Below are positions 8,971 through 17,628 of a stretch of 64,000 nt of DNA, piece after piece. The stretch is taken from positions 310,001 through 374,000 of the forward strand of contig JAEUKH010000028.1 of NCBI GenBank assembly GCA_016792845.1. Reading direction: 5' to 3'. How positions within the stretch are numbered: the first letter of the stretch is position 1; each line of letters starts with the position of its first letter. This DNA is from Myxococcales bacterium. GTDB lineage: Bacteria > Myxococcota_A > Polyangia > Polyangiales > Ga0077539. Made by a program: the position numbers and the translations under genes. The notes below the pieces were generated by a model, which was not told the origin of the DNA, did not search any database, and worked only from the letters and a program-made list of their open reading frames with translations.

Positions 8971-10167
8971 TCAACGCGGCAGCGGAATCGGCAGCGGAAT
9001 CGGCAGCGGGAAGCCGCCCCCGCCGCCATTGTTGGCGGGCTGTTGGGCGCCCCCTTGGGTCTGACCGGGCGTGTTCGAGTTCGGGCGACTGCCGTTGCGC
9101 CAGTTGCTCGCCCAGAGACCGATGATGGGGCGGCGCAAGAGGGCGGGCGGGTGCGTCCGAACGAAGATCAGAATGGGTGAGCGGCCGCGCTCGCCTTCAA
9201 GGCGGGTGAAGAAGTCCATCGAGAGGTTGGCGCCGTCTTCGTTCCAATGGGCGGGGCGTCGGGCGCCGGCGTCGAGGGTGTTGATGATGCCCCAGGTGTC
9301 AGACTCGACTTCGAGCGGCTGATTGAGCGGCGGGAGCGCCCCCGACGCGGCCCGGGTGATCGACTCCATGTCAGTCTGTTGGGCCGTCGCCCCGCGCGAC
9401 GCGCAACCGGTGTGGCCGCGGTAATGATGCGCGAGCTCGTGCCCGAGGATGAACGCAACCTGGCTGTCAAAGAGGAAGCGCTGCCGCGCGAGCTTGGTCG
9501 GGTTGCTGGCCCACGCCGGGGGCACCGAACCCGCAGGAATTTGCAGCACTTCTTGCTCGTTACGCACCCGCGTGACGATGAAGTCCATGTACTGGTTGAG
9601 GAGCTGCGAATTGGCCCCCTCGTCGATGGCCTTGGCCTCCGAGGTCGCCGCGAGGAGCCGCAAGATCCCCCGGGTCATGAGCATGAAGGGCTCGCGGGTG
9701 CTGCGCGAACAGCCCGCGGCCGCGTTCACCTCGGCAGGGTTCTCGGTGAAATTCAGCGGGATGCCCGTGACCCGCGTCTGATGCTGCGGCTCAAGCGCGG
9801 CCACGAGCTCGTTGAGGATGAGCTGCGCCTCGTAGCGCTGAAACTGCTCGGTGAAGGCCCCCGTGGCGTCGAGGGCCCCTTGCGGCAACGGGGTCGGGTC
9901 GCCAAGCCGCTGCGGCGGGCCCCCTTGGTTGCCACCGCCGCCCCCCATGATCGGCGGAATGGGGATGGGCAAATTGCCGAGCCCAGGGATCTGCAGCCCG
10001 CCCCCTTGCGGCTGTTGCGGCTGTTGCGGCTGCTGCGGCTGAATCACCGGCGGCGCCGTCGGCACCTGGGTCGTCTGCGGGGTCTCTTCGGCGTCGCGCT
10101 CTCGTCGGAGCCGGTCGCAGCCGAGGTTGACGAGCGCCGCGAGCACCCACCCATCACGAAGCTTCAT
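8971..10167 (-). CDS. M48-family metalloprotease, lipoprotein
   Basis: A 398-residue lipoprotein (lipobox LVNLGC, residues 12-17). The zinc site of the M48 (BepA/Ste24-like) family is visible: HELAH at 243-247 and the third-ligand helix EVESD at 286-290. Residues 40-90 are a Gln/Pro and Gly-rich linker (repeats of QQP and a GGGGG run), and the C-terminus is a second Gly run followed by a PLPIPLPIPL tail. It probably acts in the periplasm on outer-membrane assembly or lipoprotein quality control, by analogy with BepA. The repeats at both ends are unusual for the family. Confidence 0.82.
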   Translation of the reverse strand: MKLRDGWVLAALVNLGCDRLRRERDAEETPQTTQVPTAPPVIQPQQPQQPQQPQGGGLQIPGLGNLPIPIPPIMGGGGGNQGGPPQRLGDPTPLPQGALDATGAFTEQFQRYEAQLILNELVAALEPQHQTRVTGIPLNFTENPAEVNAAAGCSRSTREPFMLMTRGILRLLAATSEAKAIDEGANSQLLNQYMDFIVTRVRNEQEVLQIPAGSVPPAWASNPTKLARQRFLFDSQVAFILGHELAHHYRGHTGCASRGATAQQTDMESITRAASGALPPLNQPLEVESDTWGIINTLDAGARRPAHWNEDGANLSMDFFTRLEGERGRSPILIFVRTHPPALLRRPIIGLWASNWRNGSRPNSNTPGQTQGGAQQPANNGGGGGFPLPIPLPIPLPR

Positions 10168-10200
10168 GGCCGCGAGTGTACGCCCGCCGCCGCGCGATCG

Positions 10201-11247
10201 TCACAGGTCTTCGAGGGCCGCGACGACGGCGTCATGGAGGGCGGGTCGAAACGCACGGATCGCCGTGTTCTCTCGGCTCGGATGCACCCGATTGGTGACC
10301 AGCACCACCACCAGCCTTCGCGTCGGGTCGACCCAGAGCGAGGTGCCGGTGAAGCCCAGATGGCCGAACGACGCCGGGCCGAACGCGCGCCCGCACGAGG
10401 CGCCCTCGGCGTTCGGGGTGTCAAAGCCCACGCGATGGGTGCCTCCCGCTTGGGCCACGAGCATCTCGTGGAGGATTGCGCCGTCGAGCCAATGAGAGCG
10501 ACCGTGCCAGGCCTCGCAGAGCGCGGCCCCGAGACGGGCGTAGGCGCGGGCGGTGCCGAAGAGCCCCGCGTGCGCCGCGACGCCCCCGAGCGCCGCAGCG
10601 TTCTCGTCGTGAACCTCACCGCGAACCACTCGCCCGCGCCATTCGCACCGTTCGGTCGGCGCGATCGCCCCGAGCGACACACCATGGTCGAGCGGACGCA
10701 TCGCGAGCTCGGCCAGGCCGAGGGGCCCGGTGACCTCGTCGGCGATGCGCTCCGCCGCGTCGCGCTGAAACACTCGGTCGGCCCACAGCCCCGCCAGCAG
10801 GTACCCGAGGTCAGAGTAGCGCGACGCTGCCGAAGGCGCGCAGCCCTGTGCGGCGATGAGGGCGCCGAGGCTCGCCGCGTGAAGCTGCGTGTAAAGCGGA
10901 GCCCACGCCGCGAGGCCCGCGCGATGCGACAAGAGCAGCCGCGGCGTCACCGTCGAGAAGTCCGCCCCGAGCTGCGGCAAGACCTCGGTCACTGGCGCGT
11001 CGAGCGTCACACCCCGGCGGGCCGCGGCGCGCGCGATGGCCACCGCCGTGAGGGGCTTGGTGAGCGAGGCGAGGTCGTACCAATGCGCGGGCGTCACCGC
11101 GGATTCACCCGGCGCGAGCTCGCCAAAGGCGAGGTCGACCTGCGGGCCGTCGCCCCAACACACCGAGAGCTGACCCCCCGGAGAGACCCCCGAGTGACGC
11201 GCGCATGTGGTCGCCAGGGCCCGTGCCAACGCGTCGTCGATCATCAC
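10201..11247 (-). CDS. Class C beta-lactamase-type serine hydrolase
   Basis: A 348-residue member of the serine beta-lactamase/esterase/DD-peptidase-like superfamily. The nucleophile motif SLTK lies at 61-64, the tyrosine motif YSD at 144-146 and the third box HLGFTG at 296-301, replacing the KTG of true beta-lactamases. There is no clear signal peptide, which suggests a cytoplasmic esterase or amidase rather than an antibiotic-resistance enzyme. It is divergent from truD across about 79 bp, and its stop lies 33 bp from the start of the M48 gene. Confidence 0.85.
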   Translation of the reverse strand: MMIDDALARALATTCARHSGVSPGGQLSVCWGDGPQVDLAFGELAPGESAVTPAHWYDLASLTKPLTAVAIARAAARRGVTLDAPVTEVLPQLGADFSTVTPRLLLSHRAGLAAWAPLYTQLHAASLGALIAAQGCAPSAASRYSDLGYLLAGLWADRVFQRDAAERIADEVTGPLGLAELAMRPLDHGVSLGAIAPTERCEWRGRVVRGEVHDENAAALGGVAAHAGLFGTARAYARLGAALCEAWHGRSHWLDGAILHEMLVAQAGGTHRVGFDTPNAEGASCGRAFGPASFGHLGFTGTSLWVDPTRRLVVVLVTNRVHPSRENTAIRAFRPALHDAVVAALEDL

Positions 11248-11326
11248 CGCGGCGACTGAGAGCGCAGGGCGCGAGATTCGTCAACCTTGCGGGGTGTTCT
11301 GCCTCGACCGTAGGTCGCCGTGGAGT

Positions 11327-12448
11327 ATGGTCGCGCGGGCCGTGACTGCCCAAGCGACTGAATGGTCTGATCTCGTTCTGCCCTACCTCACCGCCGACAT
11401 CGCGGGCATCGGCGGGCGCCTCCGCGTCGCGCTCGATGACTTCAGGGTCGAAGAGATCGCAGCGTATCCGCCGTCGGGCGAGGGCGACCATCTCTTTCTG
11501 CGCATCGAGAAGCGCGACATGAGCACCCCCTTCGCGGTCGATCGCATCGCCAGGGCCCTCAAAATTTCAGCCCGCGACATCGGCTACGCCGGCATGAAAG
11601 ACCGCCACGCCGTCACCGAACAGACCCTCTCGGTGCCCGGCCGCGTGGGCGAGGCCGCCGTCGAGGCCCTGGCCATCGAGGGCCTCACCGTGCGCAGCGT
11701 CGCCCGCCACCAAAACAAGCTCCGAATCGGCCACCTGCGCGGAAATCGCTTCACCCTGCGCCTCCGACAGCTCGACGATCTTGATTCCTGTTATCAACGT
11801 GCTATTGCAGTTGCATCTGTGTTGCAACGAGAGGGTGTTCCGAATTTCTATGGGTCTCAGCGTTTCGGGCGTGAGGGCGACAACGCGACCCGGGCGCGGG
11901 CCTGGCTGGCGGGCGGGGGCCCTGCGCCGCGCGACCACACCTTGCGGCGGCTTTTGGCCTCGTCGCTTCAGTCGTCGGTCTTCAACCGCTGGCTGAGCGA
12001 GCGGCTCACGGCGGGGCTCTTGGCCCGCTACGTCGACGGCGACCTCGCGGCGCGCTTCGGGCCCAACGGTGAGGGGCGGCCTTGGGCCGTCGACCCGAGC
12101 GAGGCCGAGGCGCTGTACGCCACGGGCGGCGTCACCGCCACAGGGCCGATGCCGGGGCCGAAGATGCCGCGACCGACCGGCGAGGCGCTCGCCCGCGAAG
12201 AGGCCGTGATGGCCGCGATGGGCCTCGACGACGCGGTGTTCGCGCGGGCCGGGGCCTTGGCCGAGGGCACCCGCCGCGCGGCCCGGGTCTTCGTCGACGG
12301 GCTCGACGTGAGCCGGGGCGAGGGGTGCCTCATCTTCCGCTTCGGCCTGCCGTCGGGGGGCTACGCCACGACGGTGATGCGCGAGTTCTGCAAGGTGGCC
12401 GCAGGGGGCGACGAAGATGCCGCGGAGGCGAGCGAAAGCGCGACTTGA
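11327..12448 (+). CDS. truD: tRNA pseudouridine(13) synthase TruD
   Basis: A 373-residue TruD homologue, which isomerises U13 of tRNA-Glu. The catalytic motif GYAGMKDRHA lies at 86-95 with the aspartate at 92, followed by the NKLRIGHLRGNRF motif near 129-141 and NFYGSQRFG near 174-182. Length is that expected for bacterial TruD with its insert domain. ATG 11327 is preferred; GTG 11342 is possible. Bases 11778-11866, which encode the helix before and including NFYGSQRF, drop to about 45% GC by hand count and use codons such as GAT, GCT, TCT and TTG that the flanks avoid. Protein function should be unaffected. Confidence 0.93.
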   Translation: MVARAVTAQATEWSDLVLPYLTADIAGIGGRLRVALDDFRVEEIAAYPPSGEGDHLFLRIEKRDMSTPFAVDRIARALKISARDIGYAGMKDRHAVTEQTLSVPGRVGEAAVEALAIEGLTVRSVARHQNKLRIGHLRGNRFTLRLRQLDDLDSCYQRAIAVASVLQREGVPNFYGSQRFGREGDNATRARAWLAGGGPAPRDHTLRRLLASSLQSSVFNRWLSERLTAGLLARYVDGDLAARFGPNGEGRPWAVDPSEAEALYATGGVTATGPMPGPKMPRPTGEALAREEAVMAAMGLDDAVFARAGALAEGTRRAARVFVDGLDVSRGEGCLIFRFGLPSGGYATTVMREFCKVAAGGDEDAAEASESAT

Positions 12449-12572
12449 AACCGCTTCTGCGCGGTGGCATCCAACGGGCGAGAGCCAAGAAGAATCAAAA
12501 GTTGTTCATGGCGCGTGAGGGCGGCGCGAGAGGCCGCCTCGGCGCTGCGCGCGGTGCGCTGAAAGGTGAAGA

Positions 12573-13373
12573 ATGCACTCGGGTGGTTTGATCGGTCTGT
12601 TCACGAAGTTCGCGATGCTCGGTGCCGAGTGGGTGATGTGGGTGCTCGTGGCCCTGTCGGTCGCTTCGGTGGCGCTGATGTGCGAGCGGGCCTTCTACTT
12701 TCGCGCGCTCGGCGACGACCTCGACAAGCTCGCCGAAGAGCTTCGGGGCCTGCTCCGTTCGGGCGACATGAAGGGCGCCCGTGAGCGCCTCGCGCGCTCG
12801 CCCTCGCCGGCGGCGGCGATCTCGCTCGCGGGCATCGACGAGGCCGAGGGCGGCGTCCACGCGGCCGAAGAGGCGATGGCCGGCGCCCAGGCCCGCGTTC
12901 GCATGAACCTCGAGCGCTACCTGGCCTTCCTCGGCACCGTGGGCAACAACGCGCCCTTCGTGGGGCTCTTCGGCACGGTCATCGGCATCATCCAGGCCTT
13001 CGACAAGCTCCGCGCGAGCGAGGCCGCGGCCCGCGAGGTCGCGCGACGCGCGGCGCAGGGCGGCGCCGCTGCGGCGGCCGGCGGGCTCGACACCGGGGCG
13101 GTGATGGGCACCCTCGCCGAGGCCCTCGTGGCGACGGCGATCGGGCTCCTCGTGGCCATCCCCGCGGTGGCGGCGTTCAACTATTTCCAGCGCAAGGTGA
13201 AGGGCATCCTCGCCAACAGCGAGACCGTCACCCGGGTGGTCACGGCGCACCTCGCGGCGGTGGCGCACCACGGGCCCTTCCGTACGGCGGCGCCGGTGGC
13301 GGCCGAGGCCGAAGCCAAGGCTGAGCCCAAGGCCGACAAGGGCAAGAAGTCAGACGCCGAGAAGAAGGCCTGA
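12573..13373 (+). CDS. MotA/TolQ/ExbB proton-channel family protein
   Basis: A 266-residue inner-membrane protein. Three membrane segments (about 16-36, 112-140 and 177-200) have the ExbB/TolQ topology, with the conserved GTVIGIIQAF and the Ala/Gly-rich third helix. It forms the proton-driven stator with the next gene product and powers a TonB- or Pal-type periplasmic arm. The Lys/Glu-rich C-terminal tail (KADKGKKSDAEKKA) is longer than in Escherichia coli homologues. It is the first of three adjacent genes (28 bp to the next). The start is preceded by a GAAAGGTGAAG ribosome-binding region. Confidence 0.92.
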   Translation: MHSGGLIGLFTKFAMLGAEWVMWVLVALSVASVALMCERAFYFRALGDDLDKLAEELRGLLRSGDMKGARERLARSPSPAAAISLAGIDEAEGGVHAAEEAMAGAQARVRMNLERYLAFLGTVGNNAPFVGLFGTVIGIIQAFDKLRASEAAAREVARRAAQGGAAAAAGGLDTGAVMGTLAEALVATAIGLLVAIPAVAAFNYFQRKVKGILANSETVTRVVTAHLAAVAHHGPFRTAAPVAAEAEAKAEPKADKGKKSDAEKKA

Positions 13374-13401
13374 AGGGGCCGCACAGAGGAGTTGACGTTC
13401 T

Positions 13402-13836
13402 ATGGCTGGCGGCGCGCAACAAGACGACGACGGTTCGATCACGGGCATCAACGTTACGCCCTTCGTCGACATCGCCCTCGTGCTGCTCATCATCTTCATG
13501 GTGACGGCGAAGTACATCGTGACCCCGCAGGCGATCCCCGTCGATCTGCCGCGGGCGACGACCTCGGCCGGGGTCAGCGTGGCGGTGGCCATCACCGTCG
13601 ACGCCGACGGCCACATCTTTGCCGACACGCGACCCGTGAACGAGCAGCAGCTCGTCGAGCTCATGCGGCAAAAGAAGCAAGAGAACCCTGAGATCCGCGC
13701 GATCATCGCGGCCTCTCGGCGGGTCAACCACGGCCGCGTCGTGCAGGTCATCGACCTCGTGCGGCAGGGCGGCGTGACCAAGTTCGCGATCCAGACCGAG
13801 GTGCCCGAGGCCACCCCGGCGGGAGCCGCCCCGTGA
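13402..13836 (+). CDS. ExbD/TolR-family biopolymer transport protein
   Basis: A 144-residue single-pass protein. The N-terminal segment GINVTPFVDIALVLLIIFMV carries the essential proton-path aspartate (D23) at the start of the transmembrane helix, followed by the periplasmic domain with AITVDADGHIFAD. A clear AGGAG ribosome-binding site lies at 13387-13391. The stop overlaps the next gene's GTG start by 4 bp (GTGA), so this protein and the TonB-like arm are translationally coupled. Confidence 0.93.
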   Translation: MAGGAQQDDDGSITGINVTPFVDIALVLLIIFMVTAKYIVTPQAIPVDLPRATTSAGVSVAVAITVDADGHIFADTRPVNEQQLVELMRQKKQENPEIRAIIAASRRVNHGRVVQVIDLVRQGGVTKFAIQTEVPEATPAGAAP

Positions 13837-14705
13837 GCGCGCGCAAGCCCCCCGTCGAGGCCGCGAACGCGCGCCCATCGTTGCCGCCGGGTGCATCCGC
13901 GCCGTCGTCGCAGCGTGAGCCGAGCTCGGCCCTGCATTGGGGCTTGCTCGCGGCGTTGTTGATTCACGGCGGCGTCTTCGCGAGCCTCACGGGTCTCGCC
14001 GGTCGCGCCGAGGTGCGGGTGCGCGAGGCCCAACTCACCGAGGTCGAGCTCGAACAGCCGCCGCCGCCGCCGCCCCCTCCGCCGCCTCCGCCTGCGGCCG
14101 AGCCGCCTCCGCCGCCGCCCGAGCCGCAGCGGGTCGAGCGCGCGGCCCCGCCGCCGCCGCCCACCAACGAGCCGCCTCCGCCGCCTCCGCCTCCCGCGCC
14201 GACGGCCCCGCCGCCGTTGATGGTGGCCGAAGAGCAGGGCAACGATGACCCCTCGACCGACGGCGTGCCCACGGGCAACAACGCCAACTATCGCGGCGGC
14301 GACATGGCCGCCAACGGCGTGGCCAACCAAGGCCCCGTTCACGGCGCTCAAGTCGGCGGCACCCCCGGGGGCACGGGCAACGGCCCGCCGCAGCCGCCGC
14401 CCCCGCCGGCGCAAGACCTCTCGCAGCGACCGACCATCGAGTGCGACGACGGCGCGTTGCGCAACTTCTTCCCCGACGAGGCCCAAGAGAACGGCGTCAC
14501 GAACGTGTCAGTGCGCGTCCGCGTGAACGTCGACGGGACGGGCCGCATCACCCGCGCCCAGGCCCTCGACGACCCGGGTTACGGCCTCGCCCGCGCCGCC
14601 GAGCGCGCGGTGGTCAACGCGTGCACAAGCACCGTGCCGCGCAACGCCGCGGGCGAAGCGGCCGCCACGGTGACGACCTTTCGGCTGACCTTCGAGCTCG
14701 ACTGA
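13833..14705 (+). CDS. TonB-like energy-transducing protein
   Basis: A 290-residue protein with an N-terminal membrane anchor (about 31-52), a long proline-rich spacer (about 70-128, several runs of six or more prolines) and a C-terminal TonB/TolA-type domain (about 205-290). The C-terminal domain begins after a cysteine-containing segment and shows the VRVRVNVDGTGRI strand. The layout is that of TonB: stator-bound helix, rigid periplasmic rod, receptor-contacting end. The Gly/Asn-rich stretch at 140-190 is an additional linker. Overlap with the ExbD gene and the adjacent OmpA gene support one envelope-energising module. Whether it serves receptors (TonB) or the Tol-Pal system cannot be decided from sequence. 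Confidence 0.85.
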   Translation: MSARKPPVEAANARPSLPPGASAPSSQREPSSALHWGLLAALLIHGGVFASLTGLAGRAEVRVREAQLTEVELEQPPPPPPPPPPPPAAEPPPPPPEPQRVERAAPPPPPTNEPPPPPPPPAPTAPPPLMVAEEQGNDDPSTDGVPTGNNANYRGGDMAANGVANQGPVHGAQVGGTPGGTGNGPPQPPPPPAQDLSQRPTIECDDGALRNFFPDEAQENGVTNVSVRVRVNVDGTGRITRAQALDDPGYGLARAAERAVVNACTSTVPRNAAGEAAATVTTFRLTFELD

Positions 14706-14812
14706 GCCCCGCGCCGCGGCCGCACGGGCCTCGCTGAAGAAATCTCTGCAAGTCCGTTCTGCAACGCTTCGGCTTGAGCGCGCGGCCCTTCGTGCGTGAT
14801 GATGCCGCCGTG

Positions 14813-16822
14813 ATGGCTTCTCTCGCTTCTCGACGGGTGCTTCGGTGGCTCGCGTCGGCGTCAGTGTTCGCAGCGGTGTCGGGTGTCGCGGGTGGCGTGG
14901 CCGAGGCGCAGACCCCGCCATTCGCGCGCGACATCGACCTTCAGCTCTTTCGCCCCGCGGTGGGCGCAGGCAACTTCATCACCGTGGCCGGCAGCCGCGT
15001 CGCGGGCAACCGCACGCCCTCCTTCGGCGCGTGGCTCCAGTACGGTCACCGACCCTTCACGATCTACGACGCCGCTTGCCCGAACGCGACCGACGACGCC
15101 GACTGCGCCCCCGGCGCGGTGCGCGCGCGGCCCGTCGATTCGCTCACCACGCTGCATCTGCAAGCGGGCATCGCGCTCTCGCACCGGGTGCTCGTCTCGA
15201 TCGATCTGCCGCTGTCGTACGTGACCGGCGACGCCGTCGACGCCAGCACGGCGCGGCCCATCGTGCGCGACGGGCAGAGCCAGCGCGTGAGCAGCGTGGG
15301 CCTCGGCGACCCGCGGCTTGAGGCGAGGGCCCGGCTCGCGGGCGAGGGGCTCCAGGGCCCGGGGCTCGCGGTGTCGGCCTTCGCGAACATCCCGACCGGG
15401 CGCTTCACGGGCCTCGGCGACCGGTACGCGGCCGACAGCGCGCTCTCTCTCGGGGGGCGCATCATCGGCGATTACCGCCGAAACCGCTTCGCCGCCGCGG
15501 TGAACGTGGGCGGGGTGTGGCGCGCGGCGGCCAGCACCGTGCTCTCGACCACGGTGGGGTCGAGGTTGGCGTACGGCGCCGCGGCGAGCTTCGACTTCAC
15601 GCCGCGCATTACGGGCATCGTAGAGTTCTGGGGCTCGACGGCCTTTGGCAACGCGCAAGACAACGCGGGCGAGGTCGACCTCGCGGCGCGGTATCGCGTG
15701 GGCGATCTGGCGTTTACGCTCGGCGGCGGCGTCGGGGCGCTGCGGGCGGCGGGGGTGCCGACGGCGCGCGCCTTTCTCGGGTTTAGCTATGCCCCGGTGC
15801 GGAGCGACGGCGACGGCGACGGGGTGTACGACGCCGACGACCGGTGTCAGGGCGAGCTCGAAGACCTCGACGGCTTCGAAGACGACGACGGCTGCGCCGA
15901 CCCCGACAACGACGGCGACGGCATCGCCGACACCCGCGACCGGTGCCCAGATCAGGCCGAAGACCGCGACAATTTTCAAGACGCCGACGGGTGCCCAGAC
16001 CCCGACAACGACAACGACGGCGTGCCCGACGGGTACGACTCGTGCCCCCGCGAGCCCGAAGACCGCGACGGCGACCACGACGAAGACGGCTGCCCCGACA
16101 ACGACCGCGACCGCGACGGCATCCCCGATGATCGCGACCGGTGCCCGGGCGAGCAAGAAGACACCGACGGCTTCGCCGACGAAGACGGGTGCCCCGACCC
16201 CGACAACGACAACGACGGCATCCCCGACGCTGAAGACCAGTGCAGCGAGCAGCCCGAAGACCGCGACGGCGACCGCGACACCGACGGCTGCCCTGACGTC
16301 GACGAAGACCGCGACCGCGACGGCATCCCCGACGCCCGCGACCGCTGCCCCGAAGAGCCCGAGAACTTCAACGGCCGCGAAGACACCGACGGCTGCCCCG
16401 AGGCCAACGTCGCGAGCCTCGTCGAGATCAGCGGCGAGAGCATCCGCATCCTTCAGCAGGTCAATTTCGCCAACAACAGCGACCGCATCGTGGGCCGCAC
16501 GAGCTTCGACGTGCTCGACGCCGTGGCCGCGGTGATGAACGCCCACAGCGAGATCCAGCAGGTCGACGTGCAGGGCCACACCGACGACCGCGGCAACGCC
16601 GCCCGCAACCGAAGCCTCTCGCAGCGCCGCGCAGATCGCGTTCGGAGCTACCTCGTTGACCACGGGGTCGCGGCCGCCCGGCTCACCGCCCACGGGTTCG
16701 GCCCCGACCAGCCCATCGCGCCCAACACCACGTCGATCGGCCGCGCCACCAACCGCCGCGTCGAGTTTCACATCGCCGGTGGCGGGGTGATTCGAGAGGT
16801 CTCCCGCCCCGCGAGCCCCTGA
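14813..16822 (+). CDS. OmpA-family protein with thrombospondin type-3 repeats
   Basis: A 669-residue outer-membrane protein. It has a signal peptide ending near AEAQ (33), a beta-barrel-like half (about 35-325), then a rod of consecutive Asp-rich TSP3 calcium repeats (about 331-530, units of the form DxDxDGIPDxxDxCPxxPED). The C-terminal OmpA domain (about 540-660) keeps the full peptidoglycan signature: VDVQGHTDDRG followed by NRSLSQRRADRVRSYL. It should tether the outer membrane to the wall, with calcium stiffening the rod. ATG 14813 is chosen for the signal peptide. The highly biased codons of the repeat make a long meaningless frame on the opposite strand. Confidence 0.9.
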   Translation: MASLASRRVLRWLASASVFAAVSGVAGGVAEAQTPPFARDIDLQLFRPAVGAGNFITVAGSRVAGNRTPSFGAWLQYGHRPFTIYDAACPNATDDADCAPGAVRARPVDSLTTLHLQAGIALSHRVLVSIDLPLSYVTGDAVDASTARPIVRDGQSQRVSSVGLGDPRLEARARLAGEGLQGPGLAVSAFANIPTGRFTGLGDRYAADSALSLGGRIIGDYRRNRFAAAVNVGGVWRAAASTVLSTTVGSRLAYGAAASFDFTPRITGIVEFWGSTAFGNAQDNAGEVDLAARYRVGDLAFTLGGGVGALRAAGVPTARAFLGFSYAPVRSDGDGDGVYDADDRCQGELEDLDGFEDDDGCADPDNDGDGIADTRDRCPDQAEDRDNFQDADGCPDPDNDNDGVPDGYDSCPREPEDRDGDHDEDGCPDNDRDRDGIPDDRDRCPGEQEDTDGFADEDGCPDPDNDNDGIPDAEDQCSEQPEDRDGDRDTDGCPDVDEDRDRDGIPDARDRCPEEPENFNGREDTDGCPEANVASLVEISGESIRILQQVNFANNSDRIVGRTSFDVLDAVAAVMNAHSEIQQVDVQGHTDDRGNAARNRSLSQRRADRVRSYLVDHGVAAARLTAHGFGPDQPIAPNTTSIGRATNRRVEFHIAGGGVIREVSRPASP

Positions 16823-16882
16823 GCGCGCCGCCGAAGATTCGCCATCGCCAGAGGTTGGTGGGTACTGTCGCGGCGACCCACG

Positions 16883-17548
16883 ATGCTCCGACCGCTCACC
16901 GTCTTCGCGCCCGTATGGATCACCGTCGCGTCGCTCTTCGCGACCGCCTGCGGCTCGCAGAGCCCGCCGGCTGACCTCGGGCGGTGGCGGGTCGAGGCCA
17001 CGCTCACGCAGAACACCTGCGGGCCCCAGTCGGGGTCATTTCCGCAGCGATTTGCGTTTCAGGTGACCCTCGGCACGCGGCAAGGCGCCTTCAGCTGGAC
17101 CCCCGACCAGGCCGCCTCGGCCCTCGGCACCTGGGACCCCCAGGTGGGCAGCTTTCGCATCGCACAAGAGATCACCCAGGTGGTCGCCGCGCCCGACCGC
17201 CGCATCGAGTTTGTCGGGTGCACCATGCGCCGCGCCGACGTGATCGAGGGCCTGCTCCCGGTGGCCGCTGACTCGGGTGTCTTCGATGCCGGCGCCCGCG
17301 ACGCCCTCTCGAACGGCGACGCCTCGGCCGACGCGGGCGACGCCGCCGCGGGTGACGCCAGCGTCGACGCAGGCCCCGTCGACGCCCCCACGTTTCGCGC
17401 GAGCGAGAGCATCGTGTACGGCGCCGCCGAGGGAAGCGACTGCCGCGCCCAGATCGGCGCCGGTCAAGGCCAGGTGCTGACCCTCCCCTGTGTCGTCACC
17501 TACACCCTCGTCGGGGTGCGCTACGACACGGCCTCGTCAGGGCCTTGA
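16883..17548 (+). CDS. Lipoprotein of unknown function with Asp/Ala-rich linker
   Basis: A 221-residue lipoprotein (lipobox FATAC, mature Cys at about 23). The first part has beta-strand character (FAFQVTLGTRQGAFSW) and the stretch at about 130-170 is a low-complexity D/A/G linker. The end contains two cysteines that may pair. No family is recognised. It follows the OmpA gene by 60 bp in the same direction and may be part of the same surface module. Confidence 0.65.
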   Translation: MLRPLTVFAPVWITVASLFATACGSQSPPADLGRWRVEATLTQNTCGPQSGSFPQRFAFQVTLGTRQGAFSWTPDQAASALGTWDPQVGSFRIAQEITQVVAAPDRRIEFVGCTMRRADVIEGLLPVAADSGVFDAGARDALSNGDASADAGDAAAGDASVDAGPVDAPTFRASESIVYGAAEGSDCRAQIGAGQGQVLTLPCVVTYTLVGVRYDTASSGP

Positions 17549-17628
17549 CAGACCCGGTACGAGGTGTCCCCCCGACCGACCCGGGGCGAGGCGCAGACGA
17601 CCCCGCCCTGTCGATCGTCGAGGGCGTC

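Noticed and set aside
14861..16771. A 636-codon open frame on the minus strand opposite the OmpA-TSP3 gene
   Set aside because: It mirrors the Asp-codon periodicity of the TSP3 repeats and has Val/Ala-rich text without domain character; the plus-strand OmpA protein explains it.
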